Shown here piece after piece: positions 1 to 14,500 of a DNA stretch of 64,000 bases. The position numbers and the translations under genes are program-made. The DNA comes from Medicago truncatula (taxonomy: Eukaryota > Streptophyta > Magnoliopsida > Fabales > Fabaceae). The first letter of the stretch is position 1. The number at the start of each line of letters is the position of its first letter. The notes below the pieces were generated by a model. The model searched no databases. It worked only from the letters and a program-made list of their open reading frames with translations, and was not told the DNA's origin. Location: assembly GCF_003473485.1 (NCBI RefSeq), contig NC_053045.1, forward strand, positions 58,136,494 to 58,200,493, read 5' to 3'.

Positions 1-959
1 TCTTCTTCTTCATACGTCTTTGTCCCTCTGCCTCTCTATCTTCCACCGCGTCTCTCTCTTTCCACCCACGGCGGCGCAACCGCGGCTCTCCACTCACGGC
101 AGCGCAACTGCGTCTCTCCATTCATGGCATCCTTGTCCCATCTCTCTTATTACAACCTGCTGACAAACTCATCTTTAAATATGTTCTTATCACTGATTCA
201 TATCTCAATCCTGAATTTATAATTCCAGATCTCAATTTTGAAATTAAATGAGTATAGATCCATGAATTGGTAAATACAATGGTTTTTTCTGCACAGATCC
301 ATGAATTCAATTGAGAAACAACTTTTTTTAGGGGATAGAGAAACAAGAGATGGAAACGGTGTAAAGGAAGTGGGGGAAATTTGACTGTCTGATACCCACC
401 GTACTCATTTAATGGATCTTTTAATATAAGCCATCTATTTTTAATCTAATGGTCCATAATCATTCTGATCATTCTCACATAAAATAGTCATTCTCATAAG
501 ATACATCCTCTATATATATATATATATATATATCAAATAAAGCATTTATAAAATAACATTGGTATGTGACACACTCTAATTGACCAATGACACATAACAT
601 TAGTATCTTGATGGTACACAAGTGTTATCCAAAGACCAACATTGATCATGGGGCATTTTGGGCGATTATGGTCAAGAATCAAAAGATATAAAAACTCAAA
701 ATGATAAAAATAAAAGCTCAAATATTGAAATGTCCAATACATAGCTTCTAACTTGTACAAATGTATTTGCCAAACCACCAATCTCTAGCCATTTATGGCC
801 ACACATGCTATAAGAACTTATTAAGGAATTCAACTCTTAGCAACCATTCCAAATGTCCCTATGGTTGCACTTGCATAAAAAATATTACAAATTTGAATAG
901 ATTTGTAATTTGTATATGATCTATGATACATGACACATAACAAATAAATAAATAAAAAA
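1..959. other. Intergenic, no gene recognised
   Basis: A pyrimidine-rich start (1-120, repeated TCTCTC and a short repeated phrase around 68-120) is followed by AT-rich DNA with a (TA)n run at about 512-532. Open frames here are short and resemble no family I know. The last bases before 960 are the 3' flank of the PR-10 gene on the minus strand. Confidence 0.5.
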
Positions 960-2393
960 TCAAGCATAGACTTGTGGATTCTCCAGCAGATATGACTCCA
1001 CAACTTCGTAAATTCCAATGGTGCTTTCCCTTCCTTCCTTTACATCTTCTTCTTTAACATCAAAATCTCCAATAGTCTTGTAACTGCTTGCCATTTTACA
1101 TAGACAACCTCCATCATTTGTAGCCTCAAACTTCACCTCATAAGCAATTGATTCCAGCTTGTCCCCTAATGGATCCCCTTCAATCATAGTGTATTTGCAA
1201 ATCAAATTTTCCTTATCAAGCACATCAATCTTTTGTTTCAGATATTTGAAGGGGCTGCCTGCATATCATAAAAGAAATACATAAGAAGTTATTCAAATAA
1301 ACTTCTTTAGTTTACCTGATGTCGACTCAAAGGTAAAGCCACCAAAGCAATCCAAAAGTATATTTTACTTAATGATAAAGACACATACTCTATTATTTTC
1401 AAAATCAAAATTAATATTTATCAATAAAGATTAAATCAATTGACTTTACTATCAATTGAAAAAGAAATATTAAATGTCTGGATACTTTTGGGAAGCATGC
1501 CGTTCATTGTAAGGAGCTTCCCGACTTTAAATACAGACATGACTTTGTTAAGGATGTACTTTTTGATATATTCAGGCGAGCAGGAGTATCAATGAAGAAG
1601 GAGGCGCCTGTGAACTTTCTGACTGACCCACTAGATAGAAGATCGACACTTAGGCCTGCGGATGTTATGGTGTACGGATGGGTTGGAGGAAAACATGCAT
1701 GTGTGGACTTGACTGGGGTTTCACCACTTGTGGGTTAAGGGGTGGGGGCTTTTACGGTAGGACAGACAGCTCTAAAAGCTGCGTCAAGCAAAGTGGTCAA
1801 ACATGAGAAAGCGTGTTCTGACAATCAACATGCTTTTAATACAATTTGCTTTTGACACTTTTGGCTTTCTAGCATCAGAGGCAGTTGACCTTCTACATAT
1901 AGTCCAAAGGGTTATGCATAGCAATGTTATGTCTCCTAGATCCATAAATGTTGTGTTTACGAAGATTGATTTTGCCATCCAAAAAGATCTAGCGGCGCAG
2001 CTTGTTGCCCGCTTGCCTCCTATTCATGTGTAAGTAATATTAATAGTAAATATAATTTTGTATAATAAAAAGTCTGAAATTAAAATTTAATCAAAAATTT
2101 AGTAATTTTACTAAAACACTATTCTTAGTTTTAAAAATGTCCATTTGCATATTAGACCTCAATATGCGTTGGGTCGACCCTGATTTATGTTTGATTGCTA
2201 AGTGCTTACCTTCATTAAAGTTGACTTGTTCAATGCTTCCAGCTCCTCCATCTCCTTCAATTATATTGACATCTTTAACAAACTGTGGTAAGAGCTTTGG
2301 GATCAAATTTCTAGAGTCTATGATCAAAGCCGTGAACATGCGCGATGGTGCAACGGTTGAGGAATACTCATGTGTAAAGGTTGTGACTCCCAT
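960..2393 (-). CDS. PR10: PR-10 / Bet v 1 family protein, two exons
   Basis: Small cytosolic ligand-binding protein of the Bet v 1/PR-10 fold, a family linked to defence and to binding of hydrophobic plant metabolites and cytokinins. Exon 1 is 2210-2393 and exon 2 is 960-1258, together 483 nt or 160 aa. The family is usually 155-163 aa, so the gene looks whole. Exon 1 starts [10 protein letters not shown] and carries the glycine-rich loop EGDGGAGS at residues 46-53. The intron splits codon 62 after its first base, the conserved PR-10 position, with a GTAAGC donor and a TGCAG acceptor. Exon 2 ends LLENPQVYA; family members usually end near LANPDYN, so the C-terminus is diverged. A TATAAAAG box lies at 2470-2478, about 80 bp upstream of the ATG. 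The 951-bp intron holds a retroelement fragment in the opposite direction. The ligand and expression cannot be told from sequence. Confidence 0.9.
1471..2040 (+). mobile_element. Broken retroelement coding fragment inside PR-10 intron
   Basis: On the plus strand, opposite to the host gene, the DNA encodes stretches such as [16 protein letters not shown] and [14 protein letters not shown] recall these from the C-terminal part of a reverse-transcriptase-type polyprotein common in legume genomes. The family cannot be fixed here; a non-LTR origin is my guess. It is a broken fossil without the polymerase core, confined to the 951-bp intron of the PR-10 gene. No terminal repeats or target duplication were identified. 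Confidence 0.5.
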
Positions 2394-2469
2394 AGTGAAT
2401 TTTTTTAGATTGAAGATTTACAAGGATCAAAGTTGTGAATGATATAGACCAAGAGGGAGAGACTTTGGT

Positions 2470-2478
2470 CTTTTATAG
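2470..2478 (-). promoter_or_regulatory. TATA box of the first PR-10 gene
   Basis: Read on the minus strand this is CTATAAAAG, 77 bp upstream of the PR-10 start codon at 2393. Position and sequence suit a plant TATA box. Confidence 0.6.
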
Positions 2479-2479
2479 A

Positions 2480-3280
2480 ACAAATTGCCCTTGAAACGAA
2501 ATTTCTTAGAAATGATCCCTTTGATAAAATTTAATGAATTTTGAATGGAATTGAAAATGTGACTTAAATGGACATGTGTTTGATTGTTAGTATTGTTCAT
2601 TGAATTTTTGTTATTTGAAGACTTTCAATGATCGTGGCTGCTGGCTGTGTTTTTGTCTCTTAACGATAAGGCTAAATATTCAAATGTATGGTCCCACGTA
2701 TAGTTGGCTATTGGTAGAATAAGGCCATTTTCCAACATTATTATAGACTATGACTATGATATGTTGTTGGATTCATATTTCATAATTCAGAATAAGAATA
2801 GTTCCTTACCTACCTCGTGCATGTGATTTTTCATCAAAGGTTGAAGATTTTGAGTCTTCATTTACCTTGAAAAAAATTGAGTGATAGGAAAACGAACAGT
2901 AACTAGAGAGGAAGCAAAGAAATTTTTCATTCTTTCTTATTTTTAGGAAGGTACGTAGACTGAAGGCAACATGCAAAATCAAAGCTCCATCAAAAGTCAA
3001 AGTTCAACCGTAAACCGGAACAGAAGTACACAATGAGACAATTCATTAACTTAACCAAAAAAAAAACGTGACAATTCATTGACCATGTTTCAATATAGAA
3101 GAGAGGATTGCATAAGAGTGAAAATCAAACCCTTATGAGCTGTTAGATCTGACGTGCTGCGAAGATCAAACCACATGTCAAGATAGATTTGTGTTTTTTC
3201 TATCAAAACATTTCTATATGCTTAGATGTATGTTATTTAACACACAATTATTTGTTATGTTATTATTTTCACCTATTCCA
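2480..3280. other. Intergenic, nothing recognised
   Basis: AT-rich DNA upstream of the PR-10 gene. I see no coding frame with a recognisable family and no repeat boundaries. Confidence 0.4.
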
Positions 3281-3282
3281 AT

Positions 3283-3487
3283 GTTGTTGTTTGCAAGTGT
3301 GAGTTATATGTCTCACATCGGATAAAAGAGTAAAGGTTGAACACTTTTTAAGTAAGAGGACCCATAAATCCATTGTCTTAAGGTTTTGGGTAAGAGTGTG
3401 GTGTCTCTCTTACTTGTGCGGTTGTTCTAGCCTCGATGTGGGCGGTCCCCCGAACCACCCTAAGTGACCCAACAATGGTATCAGAGC
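3283..3487 (+). mobile_element. Fossil LTR with tRNA-Met-type primer site (TRIM-like)
   Basis: A TG...CA-bounded stretch ending at 3474 is followed within two bases by TGGTATCAGAGC (3476-3487), the usual plant primer-binding site complementary to initiator tRNA-Met. The body carries CTCACATCGG and, near its end, an inverted GATGTGGG. These are typical of TRIM-type miniature LTR elements. Only one LTR and the start of the internal part can be seen, so it is a broken fossil. The left edge is uncertain by about 15 bp. Confidence 0.6.
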
Positions 3488-3489
3488 CC

Positions 3490-4300
3490 CGTTCGACAAA
3501 GGATACGTTCGAGGCAGCCGATCCGTTATTAGATACAATTCTCCTCGGTATTAATTTGTATGAGTTAATTTAACTTAAAAAAAAAATTTGTATTTTCTAT
3601 TTAGCACGATTCAAACCTTTAACTCCTAAACCTTAAACTCCTTTAATATTTTTTTTAACTCAACCAAGTGACTTAGTCACCCTTCAAAATTGGATAACTA
3701 TGGTTAAAAAAGTAATTTTTTTTTACAAAACTAAATGGCATTCATTCATTCAAATAGATATAGTACATCGATATAATGCGAATTCGCTAAAAACAAAAAG
3801 GATGAATACATTCATGTTAATAACATAAAACGGCAAAGTGCAAATGCCTACAACTATGACTATATTTAAATCTTCGGAATAACCATGTCTCTGAATCTGT
3901 AACGTTGATAACGCCAAAGTCGTTGATTGAATTTGCACTGGATCGAAGCTGATCTGACAATCTGGACTAATCTAATACCTGAGAGAAACAAGAAAGACAA
4001 ACATCGTCGCACAAAGACGGTGAACAAACCAACGTCGCACGAAGACGACGAAATCACAAAATAAAAAACGAAATAGATGTGAAAATTTAGTAACTCATTT
4101 AATCACAATTTTGAATTTGATCATTCATTGCCTCTTTTTTATATTTTCTTTGTTAATAGAAATGTATATAATCAATCCTTCACATCAAAATTCTCTAAGC
4201 TCTAACGATTAACAATTAAATTAACATAAATTTTAGAAAATAAAAAATAAAAACTATTTTCACAAATAAACAAAATTAAAAATATAAAAACTATCATAAA
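3490..4300. other. Intergenic DNA upstream of RPL14
   Basis: AT-rich. Short minus-strand frames around 3750-4057 resemble no family I know. The L14 promoter begins near 4300. Confidence 0.4.
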
Positions 4301-4305
4301 CTCTT

Positions 4306-4450
4306 ATTGGGCCCAAATATTTGAAATTAACCCACCAGGCTTCCATACAACCCGTCACTCTAAGCCCAACACATCACCCTAACAAAAACCCTAATTGTGC
4401 TCTTTTACTTTCCTTCACTCTCTCTGCACCTTGAATCTCAGAAACCCTAG
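4306..4450 (+). promoter_or_regulatory. RPL14 promoter: site II and telo-box motifs
   Basis: Two site II-type motifs (TGGGCC at 4308-4313 and AGCCCA at 4363-4368) are followed by telo-boxes AAACCCTAA (4386-4394) and AAACCCTA (4442-4449), then a pyrimidine-rich leader. Site II plus telo-box is the known arrangement of plant ribosomal-protein promoters, which respond to growth state. I see no clear TATA box. Confidence 0.75.
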
Positions 4451-4458
4451 AGAACAAA

Positions 4459-7119
<2,661 letters not shown>

Positions 7120-7800
7120 GCATTTATTATTGATCAATTTTTGAATTTTCCTATGAATTTCTTTGGATACATCTTGGTGTGTTTTATGAGATTCTATGTA
7201 ATCATTGAGTGACGTCCTAGAAAGATTTATTTTGAGAGTTCATATTAGTGATGTTAGTTCCCTCAAGTTGCATATCGGTTTTGCATTGGCCTTTTGCTTG
7301 CTTATGGTTTGCATATTTTGCTTTTCAAGTTGTTCTTATGCTGATAGAAATCTCAAGCTGCAGAGGATGTTAACTCCTGTATTTTTAATGTCATTTTTTT
7401 TGCGTCTCTATTGTTACTGCCAATCTGGTTTACACGGGTGTAACTTTAGGCTACGAGTGATTCATAACATTTTTTTTTTTGTCAAATAGCTTAGGGCTAG
7501 AAATTCGATAAGTTGAGGATTTGGGGTTTGATCCCCAATCCTCTTTTCATGAGCAAAAAGATGGTACAATTGACAAAAAATTGACCTCAAAATAGAGGTG
7601 ACAAAGATGGTGACAAAGTAGAGCAAAAATTCACCTCAAAATTGATCTCTAATCCTTTTTTGATCCCCAATCCTCCCGATGGTACAATTGACTCTGAGTG
7701 GTAACAAAGATGGTGATCTTTTTCTATCCAATCAAATAAATATTACACTTCAACGGATCGGACATAAAGATGTAAAAGGTTATTTTCAACCATCACGGGA
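7120..7800. other. RPL14 3' flank with low-copy repeat pieces
   Basis: The L14 3' untranslated region is followed by related phrases around GATGGTACAATTGAC and TGACAAAGATGGTG. The segment 7672-7740 recurs, interrupted, at 57572-57616 and 58717-58745 beside the PR-10 remnant. Confidence 0.5.
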
Positions 7801-7909
7801 AACTTGTAATCAACGTCAGTATCATCTTTGACTAGTTGTGGAAAATACACGGTTTTCCAACAATCATCTTCCTTATCCTCCCCCAAATCCACGCCTGGAA
7901 CTTGTCCTA

Positions 7910-8065
7910 CTACATGTCATTAGAACCAATATGGATAAAGAAGTCGTCAAGTTTTGCCTTCAACTCGTCCAACTTGTCGGTGGGGTTTATAGTGAACCAA
8001 GCCCTCCTTTTCACATCTACATAACGGACATGAAGTTTAACCGGATCTTGTGCATCTTCAGACAT
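7910..8065 (-). CDS. Short open frame of 51 aa, unknown, near MULE remnant
   Basis: A minus-strand frame from ATG 8063-8065 to TAG 7910-7912 encodes MSEDAQDPVKLHVRYVDVKR and onward to FFIHIGSNDM. It is hydrophilic with a mixed acidic and basic pattern. I do not recognise it. It lies downstream of the FAR1-type transposase remnant on the same strand, so it may be another part of that element. It could also be chance. Confidence 0.3.
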   Translation of the reverse strand: MSEDAQDPVKLHVRYVDVKRRAWFTINPTDKLDELKAKLDDFFIHIGSNDM

Positions 8066-8363
8066 GTTTCACTTCACAAAAATATAATGAAAGTATGAGA
8101 ACAAATATGAGATAAATGAGATAAAATAAATAGTTGAATAATTAGTGACAAAGTAAGTAATGCGAGCAATAATTGGTGTGACATAACCGGCCACCAAAAA
8201 AATAATTCATTTCATTTAATATATATAATATTAGTTACATATTGGCCAAAAATATCCAAATTACTTAACCGGCCACCAAAAAATATGTCGGGGTGTAATA
8301 CCACCAAAAAATAGGACGAACACCGACCGACCTATAAGTGTCATAACCTATAATAACCTATCT

Positions 8364-9428
8364 AAGAGGTCTAGTGAAAATTGTGCCAACGTCATTCATC
8401 AAAGCATCATCCCTATCCGTGACAATCACCTTAGGCATGTTCTCTTTGAGGACAAGAGACCTTTCAACATCGTAAGTGCCCAAGCAAAGTTATCCTCTAG
8501 TTCAAAGTGAAAAAAGGTAAAACCAACGGAATACGTCATTTTTGTAGAGGTGCAACCAACTATCTTAAACAACGGCATTCAATGGTTGTTGGTTTTGTGT
8601 GTAGAGTCCATGACAAAAACGGTTGGAAAAGTGTTGAGCAATTTAATTGACTCCGGATGAGCAAAAAAGATGTCTTCAAGAGTGGTTTCCTAACTATTGC
8701 ATCTTGTGTAATAGAAGTATTTATGCTCCACCAACTTCGAAATCAAGAATTGCAACTCCGTCATGTCACCTCTTTCCCCCTTGCACCATCTTGTTCGCAC
8801 ATTGTACACTTGCTTGATAGTTGTCACACTTTCTTTGTTATTTTCCTTCAAATTGGTGAGAATATTCCGAGGCACCGTCAAGCTCTTTGTCATGTCGATA
8901 ACTTTTTTCTTCTCCTCCGCACTAAGCCTACCCGCAATAAGGTGTCCTTGTAACTTTTCCTCCAAGTCATGGTTGCGCATTCCACAAAGCATTGCAAGCC
9001 ACCAATCATTTGTATCTTTATCAAAGAAACCTTTCAACCTAAATCGGTTTCTTCCTTGTCTTAGGTGGGTTGTATATCCCACTCCTTTCACATTGCATCG
9101 TCAAGTATGACCTTTTTAAAATGGATTTATCTATACAAACACCATATCCAGCCTTTACCCCTTGTCGACGAACCCAAGTAAGTAACTCTTCTCGCTCTCT
9201 CCATCTTGCATTTGTTGTAAAAAATGAGGCGGTGTCGCGAACTTCACAAACAACACCGATAGGTACCCGTTTAGGTTCTTCAATTTTACCAATTCGAGCT
9301 TGCATTGAAATTTGAACTTTAAACGGTTTCAAATTAATGGTTGGTTTGACATTGCCGGAACCTTCACCGGAAGCTTCATTTTTGGCCGGTTTCGGTTCAA
9401 CGTCATCATCCGCGACATTGTCAACCAT
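8364..9428 (-). pseudogene. Broken FAR1/FRS-type Mutator-like transposase
   Basis: The N-terminal part (9039-9428) contains a FAR1-type DNA-binding region with TWVRRQGVKAGYG and ERSGIYNPPKTRKK. It continues in another frame at 8690-9091 with DTNDWWLAMLCGMRNHDLEEK, GRLSAEEKKKVIDMTKS and LQFLISKLVEHKYFYYTR. Farther down the minus strand come MDSTHKTNN (about 8600) and MPKVIVTDRD (about 8430), which match the two early catalytic Asp positions of the MULE DDE domain. The full transposase would be over 600 aa, but here the middle is deleted and the C-terminal half is absent. Frameshifts are evident near 9050 and below 8690. It is a DNA transposon fossil. Terminal repeats were not identified; a palindromic GTGACTTAAGTCAC zone at 9548-9600 may be part of its 5' side. 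Confidence 0.8.
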
Positions 9429-9539
9429 CTCACTATATATCTATTGAATAAAATTTTTTACAATGGAAGAATAAATAAATTACTTGTGGAACAAGCTAAC
9501 CAAGAATAAAAGTGGCGCAAAAAATTCAAAAATCAAGAG

Positions 9540-9900
9540 AGCACAGTGGCGTGACTTAAGTCACGCAACACTTTAACACTTGCGTGACTTAAGTTGCGCA
9601 TCTAGCCCTATTGCCTACGAAAACCAGAAGAACCAAGCACAAAAACCAGCAAAATGAGATGAGTTTTGATGATACAATACCTGATATTTGGTGCTTGATG
9701 AGCGTAGAAACTTGCTTCCTGACGATTTGCAATGATTTGGGATGAGGATTTTGACCCAAAAAATCGCACTTTTTTGGTTTTTGAAGGTCGAGGGAAAGAA
9801 AATGGTGCTTCGAGTTTGGACTGATGGGTTTTGTACGAAAACAGTAACACTTCGTCACTTAACCTGTGCTGCGTTACTTAAGGTGCGCAAGGGTAAATTT
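9540..9900. repeat. Palindromic and repeated CGTGACTTAAG motifs
   Basis: GCGTGACTTAAGTCACGC (9549-9566) is a palindrome. A related GCGTGACTTAAGTTGCGC follows at 9582-9599, and weaker versions such as CGTTACTTAAGGTGCGC lie near 9872-9888. The 250 bp between hold an open frame on the minus strand with no known similarity. The motif set may be the terminal region of the adjacent MULE. Confidence 0.4.
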
Positions 9901-10124
9901 GAAAAGGCTACAGAACACGAGCAAAATGTGTATGGTGGAGAGCAGGATTCGCACACTATATGTGTGGCTCTACCGGTTCCCTCTTCTTATTGACATGTGG
10001 TTTGGTACATCACTATAAAATGGAATAAACTTTTTGAGATTGGAATATTACCAAAATGAACGTATGTAGTGGCATGCAATCAAGATTCTTTTCGCTTGAG
10101 AGAGAAGCAAAAATATTGGTAAGA

Positions 10125-10436
10125 GATCTATGCTCGCTCATCTCACGAATGGTCATGGTCTAATTTTCCGCCTCTCTGTAACTGGATCAGAAGGTGCAAC
10201 TATTAGACTATACATTGAGCAATATGAGAAGGATCCATCAAAGATCGGGAGACTTTCACATGAAGCACTTGCTCCTCTTGTAAGATGCTTGTAATAGTTT
10301 AAATATAAATTTCATTGCCAAGCTTGCAGACATCTTAACCAGTTGAAATATGTCTTAATTACAGGTGGAGGCTTCATTGAAACTTTCAAAGATGGAAGAG
10401 TTCACCGGTCGATCTGCTCCCACAGTCATCACATAA
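10125..10436 (+). pseudogene. PGM: Phosphoglucomutase C-terminal two-exon fragment
   Basis: Two exons, about 10125-10279 and 10365-10436, encode GLIFRLSVTGSEGATIRLY, then IEQYEKDPSKIGRLSHEALA and, after an 85-bp intron with GTAAG donor and TTACAG acceptor, KLSKMEEFTGRSAPTVIT and a stop. This is the extreme C-terminus of plant phosphoglucomutase (glucose-1-phosphate/glucose-6-phosphate interconversion), closer in my memory to the plastid form. The phosphate-binding loop usually reads SGTGSEGAT; here SVTGSEGAT replaces the first Gly with Val. The roughly 500 upstream residues are absent, so it is a gene fragment. The kept intron shows it was copied as DNA, not through mRNA. Confidence 0.82.
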
Positions 10437-11572
10437 ATACCCTACCTGTACTGTTGGTTGTTTTCGGCCCCTATATATAGGCACTTGAGTGGAATTTGTA
10501 TTACTTAACTAAATTTTGATGTGATAAATAATTTGAAACTGCTGAGTTCTGATATTATATATATATATATATGCACTCTTAATATAATGTCTCCACTTTT
10601 GCTGGCTTTACTTTGGTTACTCTTTTCATAATTCGTTCATTTTCTTTCCCGTGGTTTAACTTCCTTGCTAGGCCTTGGAGGAAGATGGATTTTACCTTGT
10701 CAATAAAAAAAAAGAAACATGGATTTTCCACTAGAGTTGGAAAGAAGAATGGCATTAGTCAGTGGAAAAAGTTGTGTGGTGGTAATCAACGATTTTCAAA
10801 ATTTCGTTTACCCCCCCACCACTATGCTTCAAGTATAATTTACCACGACCAATTTTTATATTCACTGGATGCATAAGGTGTAATAGGGAATCTCCATGAT
10901 ACAATCAAAGTCCCTGGACTTTAATTGCACTTCCACATTGAAGGCCAAATATAATAGTTTTCTTCATTCTCTTTGCACAAAAGAGAAAAAAGAAAATGAT
11001 TTTGGGTGCAGAAATGTTTGGCTTTCAACATGCACATAGTGTGATTCGTTTTGTAAACATATCCATGCCTTTTGATAAAGAATAAACAACTCTTCAAAAT
11101 AAAAATAAAAAAAAAACTCTTCAAAAAGACTCAATGAAGGAATGCAACATTTTCTACATGCACTTTTATGCATACACCCTTTGATTAACGGATAGCATAT
11201 TCATCAAAGAACACGCCTATTGAAAAAGAATTAAATTCAAAAGCCAGAGATATAAAAACTCTTAAAACAAGCCACAAATAAACATATCCCTTTATATAGA
11301 TAACTTTTCATGGTGTTCTTAGACTTCCCCTTTTTTATTCTCCACTCGCTCCTCCAGTGAGTAATAAGAGCGGAAAATTGTAATGGACTTAACTGAAATC
11401 AACTTGATTTTCTTAGGCTCGAAAAAAATGTGATAAACAACATGGAAATGTAGGTTTACATGGTACCGCTCCTAAAAATACATGTTGATTTATTTAAATG
11501 TCCATAAATTATTCTTTAACAGAGTACAAAAATGGGTATAAGCAACAGAACTATGAAGAGTTAAACGCCTAT
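10437..11572. other. Intergenic, nothing recognised
   Basis: AT-rich DNA with an (AT)n run near 10556-10572. Short frames show no family similarity. The right end is the 3' flank of the aspartyl-tRNA synthetase gene. Confidence 0.4.
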
Positions 11573-14500
11573 CTATGTAGTGATTGAAAGATCTTTCAGC
11601 TGTTGGGGGTCCACCTCAGAAGGTGATCTCGTGAGGGCACACTGTGCAGTTGTTGTTTTTGGGAAAGCAATGACATCCCTGATTGAATTAGCCCCAGCTA
11701 GCAACATAACCAATCTGTCCAGACCAAAAGCTATGCCTCCTGCATTTGATATATAAATAATAATCATCGATAAAATCAACTGTTATTAAACATATTGAGA
11801 CACAATTTGTGTGCCTCGTGTTTTTATAGTGTTAAAATAAAGATATGCCAATTAAATTTCAACTTGATAAATATTAGATGTTTTTATTGAAATGTTTTCG
11901 GTTTAGTGGGAAAGGAAAGTAAATATTATATTACTTATATACTTATAACTGATGTGTGAAATGAGACAATATTAGAAGAGTTAGTGTCACATCATTCTAT
12001 TCCGTATTCACTAAGTTCTTTCACTTTCAATAAAATTGCTTGAACTATTTCCTGTTTCTGCAGCTATAGTTTTAACATAAGTTTGGCTTATAATAAATGT
12101 TAGATGTCTATGTCTTATCATATATCTATTGCCATATGCATGTTTTCAGGATCAGCATTAATACTTGGCTCCCGCATTAGTGATAATAGCAAATGCAATT
12201 GATTGTGTTTGTGATCACTTCAATTCTTAAAAAGAGCAATGAAAGCAGTGCAAAAGAAATACCCTTGTCTAAACTGCCACTACCATGCAGTTAATGATAA
12301 CTGCTACTTCAATAAATAAAGAAAACTGGCCTTTTTTCCTTTCCTCGATATGGTTGTGCACAGACAAATGCTACTCTAATAAGATAATCCAGTTTATCGA
12401 CAAGGGAGGAATGGGGCTATAAATCATTTTAGAAGACTTACCATGTGGCGGAGCCCCCATGTCAAGAGCTTCAAGAAGATATCCAAACTTAGCTTCAGCC
12501 TGAAAGAAATTATAATGTCAGAAAATTGCAGTTCACATTAACATGTAAGAAAATTGAAATATGTAGATATAGGGTATTGCGCGCATGTTAACTTTCAATT
12601 AATTGAATACACCACTTCCAAGACAATATTTCTATTTTTTTATTCTTAACATGTGCCCTAGGGCACTTGTTAGCATTTCCCATCGATATTAATGTTTGAG
12701 ACTTATGAGTTTGATTTAACGTTTGAATTGCATAAGTATTTCAAGTGTTATGTTGTTGTTATGCGAGTGTTATTGTTATAATTACATAAGTATTTCGAGT
12801 TTAAATTATGGAAGTGTTATGCAACTATGTTGCAATGTGAGCTATGCGTATGAATTAAAATTTACTTAACTTTTCAAGTGTTATGGCAAGGTTTTGTCTT
12901 AATTATGCTATTTTACATGCATACATGTTGATTTATGTGCATATATTTGATATTTATGAGTTTTGTATAATCTTACGATTAATGTTACGATTATACAATT
13001 TACGGTTTTACTTCCCCTTACCGATCATGCGTAAAATCTAGATTTTGACTACCTTGAATGAATCAATTGTCCCGTCCCGTGTGATGTAATCCAAACACAT
13101 TCGTATAGTAACTCCACTTACTATTTTTATTTTTTTTGCACAATCTCCTCTCTACTTTTCGGGAAAGCCTTACCATTGGGAGCCCAAGGAAAAGTTGTAG
13201 ACCCAATCACCCAAAGTAACCAAATCTATGTATGCGGGAGGATACGTGTGAGGGTATATGTGTTAGAGTGGGGAAGTTAGGCAATTTGTGAAATCATATC
13301 TATTCTTATGATTCCCTCTTGTATCGACCTTCCTGCTCTAACATTTTTCTGCTTTCTAAATCTTTCTGTAACTCTTTCAAGAAGACTATTTGGTGTTGAT
13401 TTTCTTGTTATTAATAAAATAGTACTTCCTGTTCTTCCAAAATTTGGTTGAATTGCAATATTACACCAAGATAGTAAGATACTTCAGTGGAAGGTACTAA
13501 AACTTTTTATTGTAATAATAACACAGTGGAAAGTGTAGCCAGAAAAACAAATAGAGCACAAGAAACCAATGTTACATAATTCTAGTCTAAATTTTTCCAG
13601 CCAACATCAACTCACTTAATAAATATGAAAAGATAGAAACTAAATGAAAAACATAAATAAGACTAGGAATGGAGTCGCATGTACTAGCCTGCTCCATTGA
13701 GATGCCTACAGTCTCCAAAACCTTTTGTTGTATGTCGCGTTTATAAATTCTCAAACTCCCCCCACCAATCTGACAAAGTATAATATATTGAGTGAGTATC
13801 AGTCGCAAAATTGTAAGGCTCGCAAGTTAAAGGGAGAGGAAAGAAAATAGAAATAAATCTCGATCACCTCCACCCCATTGTAAACCATGTCATAAGCCAA
13901 TGCACGAGCCGATGCAAGGTTGTTCATGTCTTCAGGATTTGGTGCAGTGAAAGGATGATGAAGAGCCTGCACAAACCCATAATTAAGAATAATAGAAAAC
14001 ATAACCAGATATCCTATTTATTAAGAAATGCATTGCTGGATGTTATTAAAAGCAAAACTGACCTCAAGCCTCTGCTCCGAATCATTCCACTCAAACATTG
14101 GAAAGTCGGTAATCCACAAAATTGAATGTCTGGCCTAAAATTCAAACAAAAATAACTAGATAACATAAGTGAAATGATTAGTGGAGAAAGATAGAGAAAA
14201 AAATTCATTTAAAAAGCAGATACCAACTTACATGGTCGATCAAACCTAATTCATGAGCCACATAAACTCTAAGACGATCTAGAGTTTTATTTACAGATGC
14301 ATGATGACCAACTGCAAATAAAATCAGATCACTTGGTCCTGCAGAGCATCGCCTTAATAAATCCTCTCTAGTTGCAGAATCCATACTTGATACTAAAGCA
14401 GAAATTCCCTCAATATCCCCTAAAATCAAAGGATTACACAATAAACACAGGAATATAACAAACATCTCTCAAAATATCATAAAATTGAGTTTTGATAGGG

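Noticed and set aside
3308-3440. TCTCACATCGG and GATGTGGG as snRNA USE elements
   Set aside because: No snRNA-like body or TATA box at the needed distance; the primer-binding site that follows shows an LTR fossil.
8763-9315. Plus-strand open frames of 81-115 codons
   Set aside because: They are mirror frames of the FAR1-type transposase remnant on the minus strand.
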